Shown piece by piece: positions 31,439-42,244 of a stretch of 64,000 nt of DNA (positions within the stretch are counted from its first letter, which is position 1; each line of letters starts with the position of its first letter). This stretch comes from Arion vulgaris (taxonomy: Eukaryota; Mollusca; Gastropoda; Stylommatophora; Arionidae). The stretch is taken from assembly GCA_020796225.1 (NCBI GenBank), contig CM036767.1, positions 22,698,927 to 22,762,926 on the forward strand, in the 5' to 3' direction. The notes below the pieces were generated by a model. It was given only the letters and a program-made list of their open reading frames with translations. It did no database searches and had not been told where the DNA came from. The translations under genes and the position numbers were made by a program.

Positions 31439-31845
31439 GCCTCACAGCGTCAGGATAAGAAACAATTTCTAAAACCAGCCCTTGTGTGCGCTTCATAAAT
31501 TGTGACTTTCGTCGCCTCTGTTATCTCTGAGGTCCATATTTTGCTTGACCGGCCGTGTGCTTTGTATCCATTGTATTGGAGCAACATCGCTCTCTGAGGA
31601 GCGCTGTCTGTTGGTAATATGTTTATGTGACAGAACTATCTAATTGGTTGTTTCTTGATGAAGTCTAGTACTAATGTTGTACCCACCTTTTTCCTGATGT
31701 CTTCATTTTTCAACCGGTCTCTTCATGTTACCCCCATCATTCTGCGTATACACTTCATCTTCGTCGTGACTAGTTTTCTTCTATCATTTGTTGTCAGTGT
31801 CCAGGTTTGTCACTTATGTATTACATCACTTATGTCATACTGTAT
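31439..31845 (-). mobile_element. LINE RT C-terminal remnant, one frame with two stops
   Basis: The minus strand stays in one frame for about 130 codons: TWTLTTNDRRKLVTTKMKCI, RRMMGVT, a TGA, RDRLKNEDIRKKVGTTLVLD, FIKKQPIR, a TAG where Trp is expected, INILPTDSAPQRAMLLQYNG, KIWTSEITEATKVTIYEAHT, then a stop. It is a fairly young pseudogene of the post-RT domain. The 43-bp array starts at its upstream edge. Confidence 0.75.
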
Positions 31846-31848
31846 ATA

Positions 31849-33040
31849 ACTGTCTTTGTTCAATCGCACAACCGCACTGATACAAACCCAAACTGTCTTT
31901 GTTCAATCACATAACTGCACTGATACAAACACAAACTGTCTTTGTTCAATCACACAACTGCACTGATACAAACACAAACTGTCTTTGTTCAATCACACAA
32001 CTGCACTGATACAAACACAAACTGTCTTTGTTCAATCACATAACTGCACTGATACAAACACAAACTGTCTTTGTTCAATCACACAACTGCACTGATACAA
32101 ACACAAACTGTCTTTGTTCAATCACATAACTGCACTGATACAAACACAAACTGTCTTTGTTCAATCACACAACTGCACTGATACAAACACAAACTGTCTT
32201 TGTTCAATCACATAACTGCACTGATACAAACACAAACTGTCTTTGTTCAATCACATAACTGCACTGATACAATCCCAAACTGTCTTTGTTCAATCACATA
32301 ACTGCACTGATACAAACACAAACTGTCTTTGTTCAATCACACAACTGCACTGATACAAACACAAACTGTCTTTGTTCAATCACATAACTGCACTGATACA
32401 AACACAAACTGTCTTTGTTCAATCACACAACTGCACTGATACAAACCCAAACTGTCTTTGTTCAATCACATAACTGCACTGATACAAACACAAACTGTCT
32501 TTGTTCAATCACATAACTGCACTGATACAATCCCAAACTGTCTTGTTCAATCCCTGCACTGATACAACTCAAACTAGTCTTTGTTCAATCACACATTGTC
32601 ACTTGATACAAATGCACTGCAAACTGTCTTTGTTCAATCACATAACTGCACTGATACAAACACAAACTGTCTTTGTTCAATCACATAACTGCACTGATAC
32701 AAACACAAACTGTCTTTGTTCAATCACAAAACTGCACTGATACAAACACAAACTGTCTTTGTTCAATCACACAACTGCACTGATACAAACACAAACTGTC
32801 TTTGTTCAATCACATAACTGCACTGATACAAACACAAACTGTCTTTGTTCAATCACATAACTGCACTGATACAAACGCTTTCACAACACTGTAAAAAAGT
32901 TTGTTCAATCACACAACTGCTGATACAAACCAAACTGTCTTGTTCATCACACAACTGCACTGATACAACCCAACTGCACTGATACAATCACACAACTGCA
33001 CTGATACAATCGCACAACTGCACCGATACAAACACAAATA
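31849..33040. repeat. 43-bp minisatellite, about 27 copies, with six-unit higher order
   Basis: The unit is AACTGTCTTTGTTCAATCAC, ATAACTGCACTGATACAAAC, ACA. Copies carry CATAACTG or CACAACTG. A rarer AATCCC variant recurs at 32271 and 32529, exactly 258 bp (6 units) apart. Two patches (32535-32610, 32875-32950) have many small deletions. Confidence 0.9.
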
Positions 33041-33594
33041 CAAAGCAAGTTTAAACGGAATAATATGTTCAACGAGTCTGTGACCGCCTAACTCGCAGTA
33101 CTAACTTACGTTACAAGAAGTAAATGGAATACAACAAGTTGTTGTACAAGTGATTGATGTAGAGCAAACGAAGACGTAGAAAACAAAATGCCTTCAATAA
33201 AAACGTATACATTACTGTAACAAACGAAATTAAACTTGCTAACAAAAGGGTTTGATCTATCATTGAACACACTCAAAAAGGAAAACTAAAAGTTATCTAT
33301 TCAATATAGCAGCGACCTTTGTGATTATATGATGTTTCATAGATTGCTTTGATCTATGTTGTGCAATTTTCTAATTTGTTGGCTAACTGCCTGTTTGTTT
33401 CGTAACGCCTACCTTATCTGTTGATACATTTTGTGACATTATAGTAATTTGTATCTTTGTAGTATTTCGCTCTTAACTATTACTTGGTGTGTACTCTGTC
33501 AAATGTACTGTTTGTACACTTTACTAAACGTGTTACTTGTTGTGTACTCTGTCAAGTGTACGGCTTGTACACTCTAACAATAGTATGACTTGTC
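33041..33594. other. Unique AT-rich stretch
   Basis: A short imperfect duplication (ACTTGGTGTGTACTCTGTCA and ACTTGTTGTGTACTCTGTCA) lies at about 33480-33560. No gene. Confidence 0.5.
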
Positions 33595-34690
33595 GTGTTC
33601 TGATGGTTAGTGAGATGATTGATTGGGGTCAAAGGCGCATAGGGACAACACCGAACCAGGGTTAGTGAGCTGGCACTAATCAAGATCCTACCCCACCTCC
33701 ACGTGGTGACCCTATGGACCTGGTAACAGACATTGGTTCCTGTCTGGCTAAGCGAACAGGGATTGAGGGGGAGCTACAGATAGTGGTAGTAGTGCAAGCA
33801 CGGAAAAGTAACGCAGGTCCAAAACTCTGAACAAAATGCACGCATCTCCTGGCTGAAGTCTGATGAAAAACTAGTGGTTGAAACGTAAGAAACAGTAATG
33901 TACGAGTCGTCTGCGAACGAATACTAGCTCCTCCACAGTAAATGACCGCACTAAAATTGCCAGTTCTGGGTCAAGAGTTCAAAAAGCACGTAGTGTAACA
34001 AGGCAAAAGCCGCACCACAGTTACCACAGTCTCCCGATCGACCGATGGAAAAGGCTAAACAAACGAAAAAAAAGAAGGATGAGAGGTGCACCCAGAAAAG
34101 AGACGTGGGTCCACATGTGGCTAAACTCGGAGCCCTGAGGTGGAGGCCATAGTTGAGTTGCCCGTGGGCCCACAGAGGGGGAAACTCGGAGCGCTGAGGT
34201 GGGGGCCCGAGTTGAGCTCCATGTCCGGAGAGCCTAGAGGCATGATGAATATGAGTACGGAGAGAACTGATAGACACGGTGAGCATGCACCAAAGCAAGC
34301 GTGGGGATGAGCGGACCACCCACATATTCAGAAAAAACTGCAAAGCCCAGCAGAGGCATGAATCTAGTGCGCGTTTTCCCTCGCAGGGAACTACTACTGC
34401 ATTGTAGTTAGACTGGGGACAATCAAAGTCTAGTGGAGTAAACCGTACAGAAAACTGGACGGCAGGTAAACTAAGTAGTCCAGAAAAAGACCGGTAACCT
34501 AGGCAGGTAACGCTCAACAACCTGGGAGGGTTGCTACCCTAAATGAAAATAGCAGCCTGTTGCCTTGCAGGTTGGCTGGGGACAGTCAAAGGCTGACGGA
34601 GAGCGAACCCAGTAAACGCTGGTTTAAATCGGACACTTTGCCGAAGGACATACACAAGAGCTTCAAATGGTACTGAAGATGTGACGTAAA
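33595..34690. other. GC-richer segment with internal repeats, possible transposon leader
   Basis: Composition changes abruptly to a purine- and G-rich plus strand (for example GGTTAGTGAGCTGGCACTAA, CCACCTCCACGTGGTGACCC, GGGATTGAGGGGGAGCTAC). Two internal duplications are visible: AAACTCGGAGCCCTGAGGTG and AAACTCGGAGCGCTGAGGTG (about 34120 and 34182), and GACTGGGGACAATCAAAG and GGCTGGGGACAGTCAAAG (about 34410 and 34575). No ORF has recognisable content; the 189-codon minus ORF (33951-34520) looks like a shadow. I suspect a LINE 5' untranslated leader or other element, but cannot prove it. Confidence 0.4.
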
Positions 34691-35035
34691 ACAAACGTTC
34701 TTGGCAAAGGCTGTTTATATATCACAATTAGAATGATAAAAATGGCGGAAAAGAACGATCGCGAGAGAGAGAGAGAGCGATGATTGATTACATGCGATTG
34801 ATGGGTACACAGGCAAAAGCTGATATGAGATGACATGGAATGACGAAAATGGCCTGTACTAGAAAAAGGTCTAGCACGTATTACTCTAGCAAGAAAACTT
34901 CAGATAATCTTAGATGGCCAAGTTACTTAATTAAACGAACAGATGAGACTGGTCTGTTTAGCTATCGCGTGCGTATAGTTCTGCACATTAGGTTTTAATG
35001 GAGCTTAGGCTGTGGTAGGCAAATTGTATAGAAGT
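34691..35035. other. Unique stretch with a short GA microsatellite
   Basis: (GA)n is at 34759-34777. Nothing else recognised. Confidence 0.4.
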
Positions 35036-35039
35036 TGCT

Positions 35040-35478
35040 CTGTCACTCTCTCTCTCTCTCTCTACCTCTATCGCTCTTGTATTGTTTTAACCCCGATGAA
35101 AAGAAGGCTAATCGACTCGTGCTAAGTCCTTCATTTATCTTTCTATGGAACTATTTGCATGTAGATCGTTACTTTTTGCTTCCAAATCTTGTATTCGTGT
35201 ATTTGAGTCCTTTCTCACTTGTGCTTACTCTGCAGGTTCCAGGAAGAATTATTCCTGCTATATTCCCCTTGGATTTTCTCAAACCGTTTTATGTCCAGTA
35301 CCAATCGTCCTTTTCTTCCTCTCCTGCTTCATTGAAACATGTCTCGTTCTTTCATAATCTCCTCATTTGTGACAATATTATATAATCTCAGACTCTCTAT
35401 TCTGTGCATACACCAGCTGATAAATGTTTGCAGTGTTTTAGTTTTTTGGTTATAGTCGTTCTCCATGTTTTTTGACCA
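35040..35478 (-). mobile_element. RTE-like LINE C-terminal remnant with CT/GA tail
   Basis: On the minus strand YWSKNMENDYNQKTKTLQTF and ISWCMHRIES, then YNIVTNEEIMKERDMF, then a degraded LRKSKGNIAG segment and RIQDLEAKS. They align in order with the better copies at 54905-55670 and 40450-40760. A (CT)n run (35043-35064), GA on the coding strand, marks the 3' end as in those copies. Confidence 0.65.
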
Positions 35479-35728
35479 ATACAGCAGAATTATTTCAACA
35501 TTGATGTTAAATATTCGAATTTTGGTTCTAGATACAGCAGAATTATTTCAACATTGATGTTAAATATTCGAATTTTGGTTCTAGATACAGCAGAATTATT
35601 TCAACATTGATGTTAAATATTAATTGTTCTAGAACAGAGATTATTCAACATGATGTTAATATCAATTTGTTCTAGATACAGCAGAATTATTTCAACATTG
35701 ATGTTAAATATTCGAATTTTAAGGTTCT
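35479..35728. repeat. 53-bp minisatellite, about 4.5 copies, inside LINE coding sequence
   Basis: The unit is ATACAGCAGAATTATTTCAA, CATTGATGTTAAATATTCGA, ATTTTGGTTCTAG. On the minus strand it encodes TRTKIRIFNINVEIILLY, the conserved segment just before the LLYGxETW block of RTE-like LINEs. The array sits exactly at that position between LINE parts. Because 53 is not divisible by three, repetition destroyed the frame. Confidence 0.9.
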
Positions 35729-35887
35729 AGATTTGATTTGTTTAGTCTTCCATAAATTCACAGTCCATCAAAACATCTCTTGCCTTCTGTACCCATATAT
35801 AATGACACTCTCTTCTACCTGTGTGGTGACGGCATCAAAACATCTCTTGCCTTCTGTACCCTTATAATGACACTTTCACCTGTGTGA
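35729..35887 (-). mobile_element. LINE RT remnant with duplicated 57-bp piece
   Basis: The minus strand reads QKARDVLMDCEFMED then TNQI. The stretch ATCAAAACATCTCTTGCCTT plus CTGTACCC occurs twice (about 35768 and 35835), another tandem duplication within the LINE. Confidence 0.6.
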
Positions 35888-36138
35888 TGCGGGCGCCGAC
35901 AATGGAAGCAAAAAATAGTAACACTGTAACGTAAAGGCATGTCGTAAGATTTGACTTAAGTAGGGGCCTAGGAAAGCTACCTAGTAAGTAAAAGCGTCGC
36001 ATAATTCAGATGCGCTGGCCTACTTGTAGGCACATAGCTGGCACAACGTACAATCGCTCTTAGGTTCGCATCACATATCAATTACAGAGTGGTTAACATG
36101 TTGTCGATTTGAAGTATTCAAAGAAGATGAAGAAGATC
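35888..36138 (+). mobile_element. Family E SINE-like element nested in a LINE
   Basis: Near-full-length body (GGCATGTCGTAAGATTTGAC, CTACCTAGTAAGTAAAAGCG, CTGGCCTACTTGTAGGCACA, tail GAAGATGAAGAAGAT) lies between two pieces of minus-strand LINE. Confidence 0.75.
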
Positions 36139-36285
36139 CATACAGCAGAATTGCAAAAACATTATCGTTAAATATTCGAATTTTGGTGGGTTCTATATTT
36201 GACTTGTTTTGACTTCCACAAACTGTCAAGTCCAACGAAAACACATCTTGCCTTTTGTAACCTTTTGGACATGTTTATCCTTCCC
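36139..36285 (-). mobile_element. RTE-like LINE RT fragment
   Basis: The minus strand reads INMSKRLQKARCVFVGLDSL and WKSKQVKYRTHQN, matching the segment between the YLGS and LLYG blocks. Confidence 0.7.
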
Positions 36286-36476
36286 TCAGTTGTTGTCTGC
36301 ATTGCTACCTAAGTATATGTATGATTGCAACACTTGATGTCAACTTCTCTCAGTTGTTGTCTGCATTGCTACCTAAGTATATGTATGATTGCAACACTTG
36401 ATGTCAACTTCTCTCAGTTGTTGTCTGCATTGCTACTAAGTATGTGTATGATTGCAACACTTGATGTTAACTTTTA
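36286..36476. repeat. 64-bp minisatellite, 3 copies, from the LINE YLGS segment
   Basis: The unit is GTATATGTATGATTGCAACA, CTTGATGTCAACTTCTCTCA, GTTGTTGTCTGCATTGCTAC, CTAA. On the minus strand it contains EVD and, in a neighbouring frame, YLGSNADNN, the equivalent of EVDTFTYLGSVVNIQGG at 6962-7440. It continues directly into the downstream RT fragment. Confidence 0.85.
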
Positions 36477-37055
36477 CTCAGAAAGATCGAATTGTCGTTT
36501 GCTTACTCATTTATTATCATATTTGTCTTTCCTCTAATGAATGTTTAGACCTAATAGTTGTGACCTCGCATCACTTGTTTAGTTAAACCTGCATCAGGTA
36601 TAGACATTGGTACTATCAGATATTGTTTGCATAGTGTTCCAGCAAATCGTATACTAGGCACTGTTGCCAGTTACACCACTGACCGCATCTGACGCTTAGC
36701 TTCCTTCTTAAGCCACTAAACACTTTGTAACAATACAGCCTGTTTTAGTATTACCACGTAGGTATGGGATAAGGGCCTGGTCATTGTCAGATCACTGATC
36801 GTGGCATTGCATATTCTCATCTCATTCACGACATCTTCTGCACAATATATGGATCTGCACAATATATGGATCTGCACAATATATGGATCTGGGATGTTTC
36901 GTTGTTACAGACGCTCATTTATATTAATATTGAAATGAAATAGCAGACATACTTTTCAAGGAAATGGCTGCAGGAAAGTTGCCGGATATGCCAGTTAGCT
37001 AACACCACAAGAAAAGCATGAATAGATCATTCAGAGAGACACCAATATCAAGTCG
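36477..37055. other. Mostly unrecognised; short 15-bp triplication
   Basis: GATCTGCACAATATATG occurs about three times at 36846-36890. Some of the left part may be decayed LINE. Confidence 0.4.
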
Positions 37056-37059
37056 GGAT

Positions 37060-37354
37060 GAACCCATATAATAGGAGCAGATTACAACAAATTGTCATTC
37101 TGCGACTCACAACAGAACACAATTGACTCCGCAGTCACATGTACACAAAATTCAAAATTGGTATTTCAGCCTTGTGTACATGTGAACAGGCACATCAAAC
37201 TGTAGATCTCATACTTCAAGATCGCACCGAATATAATATACTGAGGCAAACTTATAGGCCTAGTGAAATAACACTGGACATAAAACTACACGGAACTCTG
37301 TGTGAGCTACAAAAGACAGTGACGTTTATACAAGTAACAAAGTTAAATAAGTAG
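37060..37354 (+). mobile_element. LINE C-terminal remnant (CEQAHQTVDLILQ type)
   Basis: The plus strand reads QQIVILRLTTEHN, a TGA in place of Arg, LRSHMYTKFKIG, CTCEQAHQTVDLILQDRTEY, LDIKLHGTLCELQKTVTFIQ, then a stop. This is the reduced zinc-finger-like tail (C-x-C-x8-H...) found after the RNase H domain in Jockey/RTE-X-type LINEs. Only one stop interrupts it, so the insertion is comparatively young. Confidence 0.75.
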
Positions 37355-37600
37355 ATATTGAGGAAGACTGCAGTAAAACTATGTAGCAATGGCGAAACAC
37401 GTAATAACAAAGTACTGTATAATATAGTTTGACAAAAACAATAACAATACACAGCTACGTTTCCACAAAAAGCACTTTATCAAGTAAAGGATACAACAGT
37501 AGTGACGAATTTCACTTCATTTGATCGAAGCATTGCTGCGTACTGTTATTATTTTTGTAAAACTACAGTACTTTGTTATTACGTGTTTCTCCATTATTAC
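37355..37600. mobile_element. Fold-back element with imperfect 60-bp arms
   Basis: The left arm (37391-37455, GGCGAAACACGTAATAACAA, AGTACTGTATAATATAG) pairs with the right arm (37531-37592, TTTTTGTAAAACTACAGTAC, TTTGTTATTACGTGTTTCTC) at roughly 80% identity around a loop of about 75 bp. A single copy of the 47-bp unit of the 13590-15237 array (GGAAGACTGCAGTAAAACTA, TGTAGCAATGGCG) forms its left end. Confidence 0.75.
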
Positions 37601-37915
37601 GTGGTACGATTTAAATATATAGATAATATTTCAAGCGAACGAAAGTAAGGATGAATATTCATGTTACCTGTCAACAACCATTAGATTCTACAGAAGCTTC
37701 ATGATAACATAATATTCGAAATTGAGCATACTTTAATATATCCTAACTTGATCTATTTATAAATAGTGTTAGAAACTTCTAACCTAATCACAACTTGTCA
37801 AATCAACTTTACATCACGTATGTTATGGGCGTGTCTGGCTAAAAACAGAATCAATACTCAACAAAATAACTAACAAACATGTCAATGGGATCAGGATGAG
37901 ATTATAAGTTTCTTT
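37601..37915. other. AT-rich spacer, nothing recognised
   Basis: No gene or repeat supported. Confidence 0.4.
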
Positions 37916-38240
37916 TTGTTCAACTTCCTAGTTTGTTTTATCTAACATCACATTGTATGTCTTGTTCAACTTCCTTGTCTGTTTTATCTAACATCACATT
38001 GTATGTCTTGTTCAACTTCCTTGTTTGTTTTATCTAACATCACATTGTATGTCTTGTTCAACTTCCTAGTCTGTTTTATCTAACATCACATTGTGTGTCT
38101 TGTTCAACTTCCTTGTCTGTTTTATCTAACATCACATTATGTGTCTTGTTCAACTTCCTTGTCTGTTTTATCTAACATCACATTGTATGTCTTGTTCAAC
38201 TTCCTTGTCTGTTTTATCTAACATCACATTGTATTTCTTG
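37916..38240. repeat. 46-bp minisatellite, 7 copies
   Basis: The unit is CTTGTTCAACTTCCTTGTCT, GTTTTATCTAACATCACATT, GTATGT. Small substitutions vary between copies (CCTAGT, CCTTGT; GTGTGT, GTATGT). Confidence 0.9.
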
Positions 38241-39061
38241 AACATTTTTTCTAAGTTACATTTTATTCATTATTCCATTGCGTCACGTTGTCCATTGCCA
38301 AGATCATCTCTGTTGCCTTTTTTTATACAGGCAGATTGACTTTCATGTTGAAACCATTCCATTTGTTATTACCCGTTTCAAAGTTAATGCACTGCGTTGT
38401 TCGCATTAATTATCTTTTATTTATTCAATTTTTCTTTCTGTATTTGGAATGTCATTAGCAAATTATATCTGGAATCCCATCTGATATTTTCTTGTATTCT
38501 TTCTCCATGTTTTAGACAACAGTTATGTTGACATGAAACGAAGCTGACATGGACCAACGAATTCGTGTTAGGAATAGAAGCAACATTTCAGCTCAATTTA
38601 TGTTGTTCCAATGGGAATGTCAGCCAATAATCTACAAATAACATTGTATAATTAAATCACCTACTCCGTACACTATGGTAAAAACCAAAAATAATGGCAA
38701 CTGATAAAACAAACATGACAAAAGATATATTTATCAAAGGGAAGATAAATAGAGAGAGAGAAAAACAAACGGACAGTTTTTACTATCTTGATTAAATTTA
38801 ACAAGAGGTGGAAATGAAATGAAGGAAATCAAAAAGATAACAAACATATTGCCAAGAAAACTTGAACAAACTAAAAACATTAAAAGCTTGAAACTGATAT
38901 GATAAAAAACAATATCAAAATAATAAGAGCATGCATGTTTCTAGTGATGACGATGTACAGTTGTGTACATAAACATTGAAGAAGGCAGAAGAAAAGATAT
39001 GTTTTGTAATAGAAATTTTATAGAAGAGTCATTTATTTCTTCTCTGCCTTTTACGGTCGTC
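38241..39061. other. AT-rich stretch, nothing recognised
   Basis: No supported gene, repeat or element. Confidence 0.4.
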
Positions 39062-39320
39062 AGTGTTTTGTCGGACTCTCAAGGAGCAACTAATAGTAAC
39101 ACTGCGACCTACAAAGCATGTCGTAAGAGGTGACTGAGGTAGGGGCCTAAGGAAGCTACCCTAGTAAATAAAAAGCCTCGTAGAAATCGGATGTGCTGAT
39201 CTACTTGCAGGTGCATAACTGGCACAGCGTACAATCGCTCCTAGGCTCGGATAACATACAAATCACAAAGAGTGGTTAATAAGTGGTCGATATTGAGCGT
39301 TCGAAGAAGACGAAGCTTCT
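39062..39320 (+). mobile_element. Family E SINE-like element, near full length
   Basis: AAGCATGTCGTAAGAGGTGA, GAGGTAGGGGCCTAAGGAAG, CCCTAGTAAATAAAAAGCCT, CTGGCACAGCGTACAATCGC and AAGTGGTCGATATTGAGCGT, then GAAGAAGACGAAG. One of the most complete copies. Confidence 0.8.
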
Positions 39321-39814
39321 CTGCCTTCTGGCATAGATAAAAGCTATGTGCCCAACGCTTGATCTTTCGTCTCGAATATAGGATATTTAAATAACCATTT
39401 GGCACACTCATATACACAATCCCAGAGCAGCTCTCTCCGAAAGGGTGAGACACTCGAAGCTTTACTCGCTGTCACGTACTGGGTCCACTCATTGTGGCAC
39501 TGCCGTGTTGAGCCCAATAACCAAATGAACAGAGAACATATATATATATATCAGCATGAAACTCAAAATTGAAGAAGTGTAACCTTTTCGTCCGTTTGAG
39601 ACGATATACTGGCTTCCCGTATTTGTCAAGATGACGCAAGGCCTAGCAGCTAATTATGCATACATTGCAATATAAATGCGTACAGAAGTAAAACAAATAC
39701 GGAGTGAAATGGTTAGCTCATGCAACCAAATAGGAATGAAAAAATGAGTAGTCTTTTGAACACATACAAAATAATGTGTTTCGTTTAATAATAAAGAAAA
39801 CAATTATACAGAAA
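39321..39814. other. Unrecognised; an open minus-strand segment near 39340-39480
   Basis: The minus strand encodes FRRELLWDCVYECAKWLFKY and nearby residues without stops for about 50 codons. I see no family and no convincing splice sites. A TA run is at 39538-39550. Confidence 0.3.
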
Positions 39815-39970
39815 CAAATCCGGGCAAAAAAGCAAAAGAGGGAGACCACAGAAAATATGGATTCAAGATATGGTAAACGATTTGAATATGACAGCAGCTG
39901 AGGCTGGAAATACCGACCTATATTAGAAATTCTGAAAGACTGTTAAATTGGCAAAGTTCGGCTTTGAACA
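39815..39970 (+). mobile_element. LINE C-terminal fragment (RGRPQ / AEAG family)
   Basis: The plus strand reads SKRGRPQKIWIQDMVNDLNM and TAAEAG, then after stops KTVKLAKFG. It is collinear with 56085-56475. It joins directly to the RNase H LINE tail that follows. Confidence 0.65.
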
Positions 39971-40150
39971 TGCTATTATGCAGGCCGATAGGTGCGGCAA
40001 GACGCGAAAACCAAGACAAAAACCGCAGTAGATACATAAACCAGTACAGGACGGGAGTTGTTAGTCTAATCACAAGAAATGCATGCTTGGTAGGAGATCA
40101 GAGCAATTATGGACTTATCCGATGTACCATAAAGATGACACTAGAATGAA
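39971..40150 (+). mobile_element. RNase H LINE tail; single-copy homologue of the 37-bp unit
   Basis: The plus strand reads LLCRPIGAARRENQDKNRSR, YINQYRTGVVSLITRNACL. The nucleotides GTTAGTCTAATCACAAGAAA, TGCATGCTTGG correspond to one unit of the 368-1508 array. The same order (CIPIGASRREN...YINQHRTG...) precedes that array at 1509-1570. Confidence 0.75.
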
Positions 40151-40194
40151 CAACGAACTTGCTATTGAATACTGATGATATCATTTATACCATA

Positions 40195-40345
40195 CGGCAG
40201 AGTGAGAGGTGTGCTTAATCAGCGAGCCACGGGAACCATCAGTATGCATACTCTTCGATATATGTTGGGGGAAGCTGAGCACCTATGGGTCTGCACTGAG
40301 TGCAATGACGTCAGTTCAGTAACCAATAACCAATAACCAATACCA
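40195..40345 (+). mobile_element. 3' end of an RNase H LINE with tail repeat
   Basis: In one plus frame the sequence reads NQRATGTI-like then SMHTLRYMLGEAEHLWVCTE plus CNDV, keeping the terminal C-x2-C. An AACCAATAACCAATAACC tail follows. This is the clearest example of this 3' end in the window, though the first codons are damaged. Confidence 0.75.
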
Positions 40346-40449
40346 TACTTAATAATCATCATTATATTTTAAATAATATATACCCACATTTCGTTATGAT
40401 CACCAATGTATCACTACTGCTTCTTTGTATATGGATGTCAATTATTATT

Positions 40450-40760
40450 ACTATTCTCTTTCTCCCTCTCGCTCTTTCTCTTTCTCTCTTTTTCTCTCGC
40501 TTTCTCTCTCTGCCTTCTTAACCAGGATTGGGGCACATGCCCTCAACCAACTTATGCCAAGTATTCCTATCTCTAGTTATCTTCCGCAGCTTCCTCCAGC
40601 TATTTCTTATATTGTTGATCTATTCCTCCAAATCCCATCTCCCTGTACTTCTCGGCCTCCCATTCTTTCACTTTCCCTGTGGGTTCCAGGAAAGGATCCT
40701 TCGTGTTAGATTCCCTTCAGGTTTTCGCAAAGTGTGTCCTATCCATCGCCAGCGTCTTTT
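40450..40760 (-). mobile_element. RTE-like LINE C-terminal remnant with GA tail
   Basis: The minus strand reads [29 protein letters not shown], a stop, NGRPRSTGRWDLEE, then ITRDRNTWHKLVEGMCPNPG and a stop. A GA-rich tail (CT on plus, 40455-40518) follows. The [10 protein letters not shown]...WNPQGKRKRGRP signature is typical of this LINE group. Also seen at 54905-55670, 59562-60005 and 35040. Confidence 0.75.
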
Positions 40761-40797
40761 TATTATTGCTATTATTTGATATATATTTATTTTGTTA

Positions 40798-41036
40798 TCT
40801 TCTTCTTCTTCTTTGTGTTCATTCTTTACGACCAATTTTAATCACTCTTTGTGATATGTTTGATCTTTGCCAAGAACGTGTATACGTTGCACATTGGTTT
40901 GTAGGCCCCTAAACGCATAGACATGTGCATCCGATTTCAACCAAACCTCCTTAGTCGCCTCTTACGACATGCGTGGCATGTAACAGTGGTTCTATTCTTG
41001 ACACCCCAAATATGGGCCCGGGTAACCACTCGGGTG
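40798..41036 (-). mobile_element. Family E SINE-like element
   Basis: Reverse orientation with a TTCTTCTTCTTC left end, CCTTAGTCGCCTCTTACGAC, ATGCGTGGCATGTAACAGTG and GTTCTATTCTTG. The AATAAAAAGC body segment is missing or diverged. Confidence 0.65.
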
Positions 41037-41151
41037 TATTTTGTTATCAAAAATATGATCGTAAAGTGAAAAAACCAGTATATTTGATGAAAAAATAATC
41101 TAAAGAAAAACTATCATGAGACGAGAGAAGAAATGAAGCCTCGACATTTGT

Positions 41152-41415
41152 TCATATTTGAAAAGTGAATATTACTTATGTTTTGTTACTATTCGTTATG
41201 TCATTTCTTATTTGAAAAGTGAATGTTACTTATGTTTACTATTGTTATGTCTTTCTATTTGAAAGTGAATTTACTTATGTTGTTACTATTCGTTATGTCA
41301 TTTCTTATTTGAAAAGTGAATATTACTTATGTTTTGTTACTATTCGTTATGTCATTTCTTATTTGAAAAGTGAATGTTACTTATGTTTTGTTACTATTCG
41401 TTATGTCATTTCTGA
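41152..41415. repeat. 54-bp minisatellite, about 5 copies
   Basis: The unit is GTGAATATTACTTATGTTTT, GTTACTATTCGTTATGTCAT, TTCTTATTTGAAAA. One copy (about 41220-41270) has lost about 7 bases in scattered single deletions. Confidence 0.9.
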
Positions 41416-41500
41416 AACCCATCTGGGATATTTAAAATAATCATTAAAGAAAGCAAGCTCAATTCATGATGTATCATTTCCGAAAAAAAACATAATCTTC

Positions 41501-42242
41501 TTTTGTAATCTCTGGCTAATGTGCTTAATCCACTGTATACAAACAACATCATCAAGATTTTGTAATCTCTGGCTAATGTGCTTAATCCACTGTATACAAA
41601 CAACATCATCAAGATTTTGTAATCTCTGTCTAATGTGCTTAATCCACTGTATACAAACAACATCATCAAGATTTTGTAATCTCTGTCTAATGTGCTTAAT
41701 CCACTGTATACAAACAACATCATCAAGATTTTGTAATCTCTGTCTAATGTGCTTAATCCACTGTATACAAACAACATCATCAAGATTTTGTAATCTCTGG
41801 CTAATGTGCTTAATCCACTGTATACAAACAACATCATCAAGATTTTGTAATCTCTGGCTAATGTGCTTAATCCACTGTATACAAACAACATCATCAAGAT
41901 TTTGTAATCTCTGGCTAATGTGCTTAATCCACTGTATACAAACAACATCATCAAGATTTTGTAATCTCTGTCTAATGTGCTTAATCCACTGTATACAAAC
42001 AACATCATCAAGATTTTGTAATCTCTGTCTAATGTGCTTAATCCACTGTATACAAACAACATCATCAAGATTTTGTAATCTCTGTGTAATGTGCTTAATC
42101 CACTGTATACAAACAACATCATCAAGATTTTGTAATCTCTGGCTAATGTGCTTAATCCACTGTATACAAACAACATCATCAAGATTTTGTAATCTCTGGC
42201 TAATGTGCTTAATCCACTGTATACAAACAACATCATCAAGAT
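41501..42242. repeat. 57-bp minisatellite, 13 copies, six-unit higher order
   Basis: The unit is TTTTGTAATCTCTGGCTAAT, GTGCTTAATCCACTGTATAC, AAACAACATCATCAAGA, nearly perfect throughout. The GGCTAA or GTCTAA variants occur as GG TTT GGG TTT GG, a repeat of six units (342 bp). Both strands are open (246 and 277 codons) because 57 is divisible by three. It starts at the 3' end of the minus-strand LINE at 42245, whose TTGATGATG tail is part of the unit. Confidence 0.95.
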
Positions 42243-42244
42243 GC

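Noticed and set aside
33951..34520. 189-codon minus-strand ORF
   Set aside because: No recognisable motif. It lies over a GC-rich, stop-poor segment with internal duplications.
39340..39480. Host exon with FRRELLWDCVYEC
   Set aside because: Open for about 50 codons, but no convincing donor site and no family.
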